This document shows positions 41,881-50,024 of a DNA stretch of 50,024 nt, piece after piece. A program made the position numbers and the translations under genes. Origin of the DNA: Ophiostoma sp. CBS 140.51 (Eukaryota > Ascomycota > Sordariomycetes > Ophiostomatales > Ophiostomataceae); NCBI GenBank assembly GCA_029298735.1, contig JANSLP010000248.1, positions 1 through 50,024 on the forward strand, given 5' to 3'. The notes under the pieces were generated by a model, which was given only the letters and a program-made list of their open reading frames with translations, was not told the DNA's origin and ran no database searches. Numbering within the stretch: position 1 is the stretch's first letter; each line of letters begins with the position of its first letter.

Positions 41881-43817
41881 ATGGCGAAATCGTGAGTGCA
41901 CCTTTTGCTTGAATCAATTGATGACGCTCTCGGAAACCCATTTAACATTTTTACAGGAAATCCGTCTTTTCCGCGCCGAAAAAGGCAGTGGACCCCACCC
42001 TCGATGCTTTGTTTGCAACCAGTGTACGTTGACCGCATCTACTGGACAATGTGCAATTGTGGCCCATCTAACTTACCGTGATACAGGTCGGACCTGTCGA
42101 GACGACTGCGAAGCCAAAATACGAGCCCTTGGTGTCTGCCAAGCCAAGAAAAGACCCGAAACCAGCTCCCGTCAAGCCTCTGAGCAAGGAGGAAGAGGAG
42201 GCTGCCGAGGAGAGCGAGGACGACGACGAGGATGAGGAAGACGAGGAAGATGAGGATGAGAACGAAGATGAAGACGAAGAGGCTGAGGACAGCGCAGAAG
42301 AGGCTCCTGCCCCAGCTGCCGCCGGCGACCTGAAGAAGAGAAAGAGAAAGAACCGCGACGAGAACGACGACCTCGAAAGCCGCTACTTTGACAAGCTCGA
42401 GAAGGAGATTGACGATGGTCCGGCCGAGAAGAAGGCCAAGCGTGAGGCCAAGGCGGATGAGAACTCGGACGTGGAGATGGCTGACGACAACGACGACGAA
42501 GACGAGCCCATTATCCACGAGTCTCTCCTCAAGGCAGCGGCTGCCATCGAGGGAGGTGCTGCCGACTCCACCACCGCCAACGGCCAGATTGACGAGCAGG
42601 ACAAGGAAAAGGCCGACCGCACTGTGTTCTTGTCCAATGTCAGCATCGGCGCCGTCACGGGCAAGACTGCCAAGAAGACGCTGATGGCCCACCTCGAGTC
42701 CATTCTCGACGACAAGGCCGCCAAGGGCAAGAAGGAGAAGAAGGAGAAGGAGGGTGAGGATGCTGAGGAGGACAAGGAGGACAAAAAGGACCTTCCCATC
42801 CTAGAGAGCCTGCGTTTCCGCTCGGTCCCTTTTGCTTCCGCAGCCCTCCCCAAGCGCGCCTCCTACATTACCAAGAACGTCATGGGCGCCACGGCGCAGT
42901 CCACCAATGCCTACGCAGTCTACTCGACCACCGCTGCTGCCCGCACGGCTGTGCGCAAGCTCAACGGCACTGTTGTCTTGGACCGCCACCTGCGCGCCGA
43001 CAGCGTGTCCCACCCGTCGCCCGTCGACCACAAGCGCTGTGTCTTTGTTGGCAACCTGGGTTTCGTGGATGACGAGACGGTGCTGAGCACCAACCCGGAG
43101 GACGACGGCGGCGAGATGGAGCGCAAGAAGCGCAACAAGACACCCATGGATGTCGAGGAAGGTCTGTGGCGCACGTTTGGCAAGCACGCCGGCAAAGTCG
43201 AGAGTGTGCGCGTCATCCGTGACGCCGTCACCCGTGTCGGTAAAGGTTTCGCCTATGTCCAGTTCTACGACGCCACTTCGGTCGAGGCGGCTCTATTGCT
43301 CAACGAGAAGAAATACCCGCCCCTTCTACCCCGTGCGCTGCGCGTCAGCCGCTGCAAGGCACCCTACAAGACGGCGCGCGCCGTTGAGCGTGCCCAGCGC
43401 AAGGTTAACGGCAAGCCGGAGGGCGCCAAGTTTGAGGGCAAGCGTGAGGGCGGCAGCGGTAAGCGCGAGGGCGGCAAGCGTGACCGTACAAGCGGCGCCG
43501 GTACTTTTGGCACCACAGGCTACACGCCCAAGCTGACGGCGGAGCAACAAACGTCGGCTGGTCGTGCGTCGAAGCTGCTGGGCAAGTCGGCAGCAACAAC
43601 TCCTTTGAACGGCGCCACGGGGCCCGACGGCAAGCCAATGGTGTTTGAGGGTATGCGCGCGCGCGTGGGCGGTGTGAACCTGTTCAAGAAGGGCAAGAAT
43701 GCCAAGAAGTCACCCGGTGCTCGCAACGGTCCCCCCGGCGTCGATGCTTCGCGCAAGCAGGTGCGGCAAGCGGCGCGGTCGGCTGAATGGCGGGCAAAGA
43801 AGGGTGGCAGGGCATGA
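41881..43817 (+). CDS. NOP12: Nucleolar RRM protein Nop12, large-subunit rRNA processing
   Basis: Predicted exons are 41881-41891 (11 nt), 41957-42023 and 42087-43817. Introns of 65 and 63 nt have GTGAGT and GTACGT donors; frames join as MAKS-KSVFSAPKKAVDPTLDALF, the usual Nop12 start. The product is 602 residues. An acidic Glu/Asp run lies at about 50-85 and Lys-rich stretches follow. RRM1 begins at DRTVFLSNV, with a Lys/Glu-rich insertion in its loop. RRM2 has RNP2-like VFVGNL near 345 and RNP1-like GKGFAYVQF near 412. The tail is Gly/Lys/Arg-rich. Nop12 acts in the nucleolus in 5.8S and 25S rRNA maturation. The gene is divergent from the Dep1-type gene and convergent with alpha-tubulin. 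The start rests on the split-exon match; longer frames from other triplets do not give this N-terminus. Confidence 0.9.
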
Positions 43818-44478
43818 CAAGCATGGTGGAGAAATTGTTTGTTATTGTGTTTTTTTTTTTTTCATAATCCTTGGGCGCCTCTAATTTCATTCTATTGGCA
43901 TTGTCACCGTATCATCTGTACTCTTTTTCCTATTTATCTTTTCCTCTAAAAAGCAAGTGAACTTTTACCTTTTCCATTCTATTTTCTCACGATATTCATG
44001 ATTTTCCCGACGTAAATAAAAGCGACTTCAAACCTGTGAAGACACAACAAGCAGGAAAGATAAAGCACTGAAAAGAAAAAAAAAGGACATCCGATGTAGC
44101 ACCAGAAAAAGACAGTGAGAATAGAAGAAAGATAAATTGGATAGAAAAAAAGAGAAAATAGGGGGTGGGTAGAAATCCTCGGGATATCATTTTTTTTTTT
44201 TTGGTTGGTTTCACTCTTTGGGAGCATCAGGTCACACGCTCATTTGGTCGTCATATGTACCCTAGAAATACGAAGATAAAAAGGGGGAAGAATTAGGGGA
44301 CGTGGAGGGGGGCTTAAAGGCATGAAAAGGCAAAAAGTCGCAAGTCATAAAAAAAAGAGCAAAGCAAAATAGATAGGGTGTTTGTTTGGTGGAGGGTAAG
44401 ATAAGCAAGAAAGACAACAGAACACAACAGATAATAAACGACGGGGGTTTGAGTTGAGTTGACACAGAGATACTGAAC
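43818..44478. other. Shared 3' region of convergent NOP12 and alpha-tubulin
   Basis: The 661 bases between opposing stops carry two long T-runs, at about 43849-43862 and 44190-44203, and several A-runs. It should hold both 3' untranslated regions and polyadenylation sites. No gene was found. Confidence 0.5.
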
Positions 44479-46425
44479 TTAGTACTCGACATCGCCCTCC
44501 TCGGGCTCGAACGAATCGGCAGCCACCTCCTCGTAATCCTTCTCGAGCGCAGCCAGATCCTCACGGGCCTCGCTGAACTCACCCTCCTCCATACCTTCGC
44601 CGACGTACCAATGCACGAAAGCGCGCTTGCTGTACATGAGGTCGAACTTATGGTCGAGACGCGACCAAGCCTCGGCGATGGCGGTGGTGTTGGACAGCAT
44701 GGAGACGGAGCGGTCGACGCTGGCGAGGCCGCCGTCGGTGGGCGATGCGGTCGGGACAGCGACGGGCTTCTGGTAGTTGATGCCAATCTTGAAACCGGTA
44801 GGGCACCACTCGACCAGGTTGAACGAGGCCTTGGCCTTGAGGGCAGCCACAGCGGCGTTGCAGTCGCGGGGGACAACGTCGCCACGGTACAGCAGGGCCA
44901 CGGCCATGTACTTGCCGTTGCGGGGGTCGCAGACCACCATCTGGTTGTTGGGCTCGAAGCCTGCAGAAGTTAGTGGGTGTTATTAAAAAAGTATTTGCAA
45001 AAGACTTTGACATACACTGGAAGGTCAGGTCGTGGACCTTGAAGGACTCGTGGGCGCTCTTGGAGGCAGACACAACGGGGGCGTAGCTGATCAGGGGGTA
45101 GTGGATACGCGGGTAGGGGACCAGGTTGGTCTGGAACTCGTTGAGATCGACGTTGAGGGCACCATCGAAGCGCAGAGACGAGGTAATGGAGGAAACGACT
45201 TGGGCAATCAGACGGTTCAGGTGCTCGTAGTCGGGGCGGGGGATGTCCAGGTTGCGGCGGCAAATGTCGTAGACAGCCTCGTTGTCGACAAGGAACGTGC
45301 AGTCCGAATTCTCAATGGTGCTGTGGGTGGACAGGACGGCGTTGTAGGGCTCGACAACGGCCGTGGAGACACGGGGAGCAGGGTAGATGGCGAACTCAAG
45401 CTTGCACTTCTTGCCGTACTCGGTCGACAGGCGCTCCAGCAGCAGAGCACCGAAACCAGAGCCTGTACCACCGCCAAACGAGTGGAAGATCAGGAAGCCC
45501 TGCAGGGAGTTACAGTTGTCTAGACGTCAGTTAGCGATGTTCACAATATACAGTCGGCTATCTTGTCTTTATTAAGTCTCTGCACTTCGTACTCGGCGCC
45601 TCGCGCCTCGTGCTTTGTGCTTCGCTTCGCTTCACAACTTACCGGCAACACGGCGGATACGGTCAATCACATTGTCGACCATCTCCTTGCCAATGGTGTA
45701 GTGGCCACGGGCGTAGTTGTTGGCAGCATCCTCCTTGCCGCTGATGAGCAGCTCCGGGTGGAAGAGCTGGCGGTAGTTACCGGTGCGGATCTCGTCGATC
45801 GGGGAGGGATCGAGGTCGACAAAAATGGAGCGCGGCACGTACTTGCCGTTGCTCGTCTCGGTGAAGAAGGTCTCGTACGAGCCACCCTCGCCAACGTCCT
45901 TGAGGTTGGGGTCCGGACGGCCATCAGCGCTGAGGCCGTGCTCCAGGAGGTAACTGAGATGTTAGTGTGTGTAAAGGGTGATACAAAATAAAATAAAAAA
46001 TAGAAAGAGAGAAGACGACTCACAGCTCCCAGGCGCTGTTACCAAGCTGGGTACCAGCCTGGCCAAGGTGAAGATGAAGAACCTGTCATGGCCAGTCAGC
46101 ATAAAGGTCCGAGGACGATGTATGGGTGACGATATATGGGAAGGCGGTGACTATGTGCAATGAAAGCAGAAAGATATGCTGCCTTGTAAAGACACATTGA
46201 CAATATATCAATATATCGCCGGCGTAGATGGTCCGAACACAACTGAGCTCAACCCAAGCCGAAGCTCGGCCTCTTCCTCCACGGCATCGAATCGGCAGAT
46301 GGCACGGCCGGTGAGAAGATAGAAAGGGGGAAGCAAAATGGACGGGGAGGACGGGGAGAGGAGCCGTAGCGGCCCAGGGGTTCAATGCTTTCAATGGTTC
46401 AATCCAAACTTACCTCGCCCTTCAT
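44479..46425 (-). CDS. TUB1: Alpha-tubulin
   Basis: Predicted exons, read leftward: 46425-46414 (12 nt), 46082-46024, 45953-45643, 45519-45016 and 44960-44479. Introns are 331, 70, 123 and 55 nt, all with GTRNGT-type donors; the total of 1368 nt gives 455 residues. The start MKGEVLHLHLGQAGTQ is the form found in filamentous fungi, in place of the MREC seen in most animals. The GTP-binding loop GGGTGSG, the PRSIFVDLDP stretch and the acidic C-terminal tail ending in Glu-Tyr are present. The protein dimerises with beta-tubulin to build microtubules for mitosis and nuclear movement. Many filamentous fungi carry two alpha-tubulins; I cannot tell which paralogue this is. The first intron follows only four codons and is the longest in the gene, as often seen in fungal tubulin genes. 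Confidence 0.96.
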
Positions 46426-48651
46426 TTTTGCTCAAGATGGAATGTATGTGTATGGGATAAGGGGGAAGAAGTTGACAAAGATGGCGAAAGGAAAGTCGGA
46501 CGATGGAAGAGAGTTTCCTGTCCGATGAAGGGTCGTTGACACAAAAAGGCAAAAAGCAAAAAGGAACAAAAAGGAAGCAAGCCGTTGGGAAGGGGGGGGA
46601 AATCAAGGAGAGCTTGCTGGCAGGGACCCAGAGGAGGGAGAAATATGAACAAAAAGACAGTGCAGGGCTGGACAAACGTAGCGGACTGACAGTGGTTCAG
46701 AGGACGTTCGACTTGAAACCGCGGGAGAAAAAGGGAGAGAAAACGGCGAGTTTGGCGAATGGCGAGTGGGAGACGCAGAAAATGAGTGTCTGCAAAAGGG
46801 CAAAAGGGCAGGAGATTTGTGCGGTGAGGTTGTCGAGGAGGGGCAATTACGGAACAAGGAGCAGGGGGCAGGAGCAACAAGAGGGGAAAGGGGCAGAGAA
46901 ACAGAGAGGGCAGGAACGCGTCAAAGTAAAGATACAGAATATTACAGCGAATTGACTGCTGGAAGGAAGTACCCCGACGGCCCCCCGCGCTCACCGCTAA
47001 ATTTGTTGTTGGCATGGGCTGGCCCGTGCGCGCCAACGCGCAGGGGTAGCTGCACTATGATTGGCCAGAAATAAGTGTTGAGAGGAGCATCGACGGAGAC
47101 GGTCGAAATAGCTTGAAAATAGCGGCGGTGGAAAAGGACGCCAAAGTGGGCTCGAAAAAGATCGTGATATTAGACATAGGGGTCTCGGTGGCTGTCGAAC
47201 CGGTTGAGCAGGCCGGACAAGCAAACGTCACTTGGATACAGCGTAGCTACGAGGCTGCAATATTAGCTGTCAAGAGCTTGAAAAAACTGGAAGGAGCTTT
47301 GAAAAGGCTGAAAAGGACATATCAACAGAAGAGAAGTCTCACGGATGCTCAGATGTAACAAACGGGCCCATCATCCTCCATCATCTCATCACATGTGCCC
47401 CAAAACTTTTATTAAATGGACCCGCTGGTTGTGAGTATCACATACACATTTGACAGTGGACTGCCTCGTCGTCTCTTTCCGTCCCCATAAAAGCGACCGC
47501 ACGCAAGCCACATTTCAGGCCACAATTTATCCCAGCTGTCTCAAACTCTTAATTGCCATTCTTAATGGCCATTTTTCATTGAATCCCAAGCCAACGGACG
47601 TCATCCTTCGTCCTAATTGCCGCCATCTCCCGTAATATGCAACTCAAAGCACTCCTTGTTTCGTTTCCGGCAAGCAATTCCAGGCAAGCCCCTGGACTTT
47701 TCTTTGTGTTGTGTCGTCGTCTTCAGCCTCAATGGGCGACCCCTGAGTGCTGAGAGAGCCCCTGTTTTATTCTGTTTAAATGCATGTTTATGCACTTACA
47801 ACGCTTCTACCCGCACAGAGTTGCATTAAACGGGCTGACACGGTTGCCGGGACACTGGCGTCGTCGCTCCTGCCGTCCGTCATTTGGGACCCAGCGCGTT
47901 AAGTGGATCGCGCAAAAGACCCCCAAAGAGACGCCAAAAGACCACAGACAACACACTAAAACACGACCAACCACCGCCAAACACCGCTCTGAACACAGGA
48001 GACCCAGACCAACTGCACGCCCCTTGGCCTTGTAGTGTGTGGGAGCGTGGCTCTGACGCAGGCCCCTTTTTGCTGCTTTTGGCTGCTCCTGCCCTGCGGC
48101 CGGGTGCTGCAATGCTGCAAAACTGGCAAAAACAAACAAAGGCCGTCCCAAGGGCACAAAGAGATTTTCACTGCTAATTACGCCCGAGGAAGCATTGCAG
48201 TCCCATGGGTTGTGCCTTCCCATGTCTAAAATAATAATACAACTGCCTCGACATTGCCATCGCATCGTAACATTTCATCTTTTGTCTTTCAACGACTTTC
48301 AACAACCTTCTTATCTACCTCCAACCGCATCCACGATTAAGCTCGCCGCTCGCGCTCGCCTCATCGCAACAGCCGTCGTTTGATACACGCCAGGATCGAC
48401 GCCAACACAATTGTTAGGCCACTAGAGGCACGCGCCGCCACAAAAAAAAATAAGGGGCAGCAGTCAAAATACCCGAGCTATCAGCAAAAGCCAGCAAAAA
48501 ATCGAAGAAAGCGCCAAAGAGAAAATAGCGAACGCGAGAAAAACTGGCCCTGTCAACGGGTCCATCGGTCTACGGGTGTCTCGAACAGACTGTTTGAAGA
48601 GGCTATCTGGGATATCTGGGCCTGTCTCGTTCGCCAGCAGCCGACGCAGAC
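46426..48651. promoter_or_regulatory. Divergent promoter region of alpha-tubulin and Ser-rich gene
   Basis: The 2.2 kb between two start codons facing away from each other contain both promoters. The tubulin-proximal 600 bases are purine-rich on the + strand. Small frames (for example 47113-47358, 81 codons, Lys-rich) have no recognised domain. A string similar to the 19835 repeat lies at about 47913-47945. Confidence 0.42.
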
Positions 48652-50024
48652 ATGCGCAACAGACTTAGAAAGTTACAGCGTCAACAGTCTGTCAGTTCGA
48701 CAAAGGCTGGCAGCAGCAACAACAACAACGACACAATAGGTGCGTGGTTTTGATTTGTGGATTCGCTTCGTTCTGCATCCTTGTGTGACGCACGACAACA
48801 AGACAACAGACAGCGAGACAGCGAGACAGCAAGACAACAGAACGTTGGCTTTTGTGGCTGTCTTTTACGGTTGTTTTTACGGCCCTATGGTCTGGCCTGG
48901 CCTGGCCTGGCCCCTTGTCTCTTTTTTCTTCCCTTTCCTCTGCGTTGTCTGCTGTCTGTTTGCATTGTTGTTCCCATCCTTCGAAACGTTCTCTCTTCCT
49001 GGTCCTGGTTCCTCGTGTCCTTCTCCGCCTCTGCCTGTTTTTCCTCCACACACCCACACTTCTTCTCTTTCCGCCCCGCTGTTGACTTCCTTTCACACTT
49101 TCTTTGTTTATCCTCTTCTTCTTATCCGGGGTGTCAACTACACACGTTTCTTCTCTCTCTCACAAGCGCCAACTTATCTCAACCACATACTAACACTCTC
49201 AAGACCCGGTACACTCTCGAACGCTCTCGGTACCAAATGACTCGCCACGAACATCCTTAACCGATGTTCCGGAAGCCGATTCCAACGACACTTCCACTCC
49301 CAATTCCAATACCATGGGCCGCCGCAACTCCAAAAGCTCGAGCCGTGGCGACAATAAGCCGTTACCATCCGTCCCAGCAATGACTACGTTTGCCCGATCA
49401 TCGCCGTCACCATCTCCAGCAAATGCCAACACATCCTCCGGCCTCTCTCGAACCCTGTCCACCATTCGCGCCGTTACTAGCTTCGACGATAAGCCACGAC
49501 AGTCGTTTGACGTCGACGACGAGGCCTCGTCCACCAGCTCGCCCTCCATCACACGCAACTCCAACTCCGCCTTCTCCAGCTCTGTCAATAGCAACGTCAG
49601 CACAGCATCCTTTACCTCGCAACCTCACTCGCCTCCCAGCAACGCAAAGTCCGCCGGCGGTCGCTTAAAGCACAGCGCCGCGACACCGTCGCTACCCAAC
49701 GGCTCCAGCGTCTCCAGCCTCGAAGTGCCCTCGGCCCGGTCCGGCAGCTCCACAATACGGCCTGGCATGGACACGCCTTCACGGGAGGGCAGTCTCTCGT
49801 ACGGCGCCAGCAAAGCGCCCATTGCAGCAAGCATGGGCACCACTTCGTTTGGGTCACCCAATGGCGGCCGGCCAGCATTCAGCAACAACAACGGTTCGGC
49901 AAACAACAGAGATGCCGACGACCAAGGGGATGGTGCAGGCAGCAACTGGGATTCCAGCGTTGGCAAGGCGGGTTTGGGAAAGACGGGCCGCGTGATTAAT
50001 CGTCTCGTGTCCGACAACGAAGCC
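48652..50024 (+). CDS. Ser/Asn-rich protein, 5' part only (runs off window)
   Basis: I predict exons 48652-48739 and 49203 onward, split by a 463-nt intron with a GTGCGT donor and CTAAC 11-12 nt before its CAAG acceptor. The first exon encodes MRNRLRKLQRQQSVSSTK and an Asn run; a split Asp codon joins it to DPVHSRTLSVPNDSP. The frame then stays open to the window's last base, giving at least 303 residues. An alternative is a start at the ATG at 49314. The visible part is Ser-, Pro- and Asn-rich, likely disordered, with many possible phosphosites; the last residues (GKTGRVINRLVSDNEA) look like the onset of a coiled coil. I do not recognise the family. The reading frame upstream of 49314 also looks coding, which is why the two-exon model is preferred. 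Confidence 0.62.
48893..48913. repeat. TGGCC pentanucleotide repeat in long intron
   Basis: Four TGGCC/TGGCCTGGCC-type units occur in the predicted 463-nt intron. An adjacent tandem of GACAGCGA/GACAACA units lies at about 48795-48838. Confidence 0.55.

Noticed and set aside
42039..42692. 217-codon leftward frame opposite NOP12, rich in Val/Leu
   Set aside because: It is the antisense of acidic and lysine-rich codons; NOP12 on the + strand explains the sequence.

Overview
The window is nuclear DNA of a filamentous ascomycete (Pezizomycotina, most likely Sordariomycetes; the class is inference). Coding regions are GC-rich at third positions and are interrupted by short introns, mostly 50-70 nt, with GTRNGT-type donors, CTAAC/CTGAC branch points and an AG a few bases later. 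Gene spacing is 1-3 kb, genes lie on both strands, and families such as Zn2Cys6 regulators, Dal5-like permeases and a filamentous-fungal alpha-tubulin are present. I see no transposon, rRNA, tRNA or CRISPR array.

Sixteen protein genes can be supported, fifteen complete and one running off the right edge. Left part (1-16 kb): a Kes1/Osh4 oxysterol-binding protein (-), a Dal5-type anion:cation symporter (-), an acetamidase-like amidase (+), a ketopantoate reductase-like enzyme (+) and a Zn2Cys6 regulator (-). The permease and amidase are divergent across a 2.7 kb region holding a tight group of HGATAR sites. This is the arrangement expected for nitrogen-scavenging genes under AreA/NIT2, and the most interesting regulatory region here.

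Middle part (18-31 kb): a PNPOx-fold flavin-nucleotide-binding protein (-) with a long, basic, presequence-like in-frame extension upstream; a Golgi-type GT31 glycosyltransferase (-) with a Cys-rich PAN-like tail; a DHA1 drug/polyamine-type exporter (-); and a Gfo/Idh/MocA oxidoreductase (-) with a Cys cluster. A 3.1 kb stretch without a recognisable gene separates the exporter from the oxidoreductase.

Right part (32-50 kb) is a housekeeping block of tightly packed, alternating genes: oligoribonuclease REX2 (+), the cleavage/polyadenylation scaffold PTA1/symplekin (-), cytochrome oxidase assembly factor COA3 (+), a Dep1/Sds3-type subunit of the Rpd3L deacetylase complex (-), nucleolar RRM protein NOP12 (+), alpha-tubulin (-), and the 5' part of a Ser-rich protein (+). 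Three of these begin with coding exons of only 8-12 nt.

Exon coordinates were derived by hand from splice consensus, reading-frame continuity and expected protein sequence. No alignment or RNA evidence was available. No clear previously undescribed system stands out. The best leads are the GATA-rich divergent promoter with its permease/amidase/reductase/regulator neighbourhood, a recurring GATAGCAT octamer, and two genes with presequence-like alternative N-termini.
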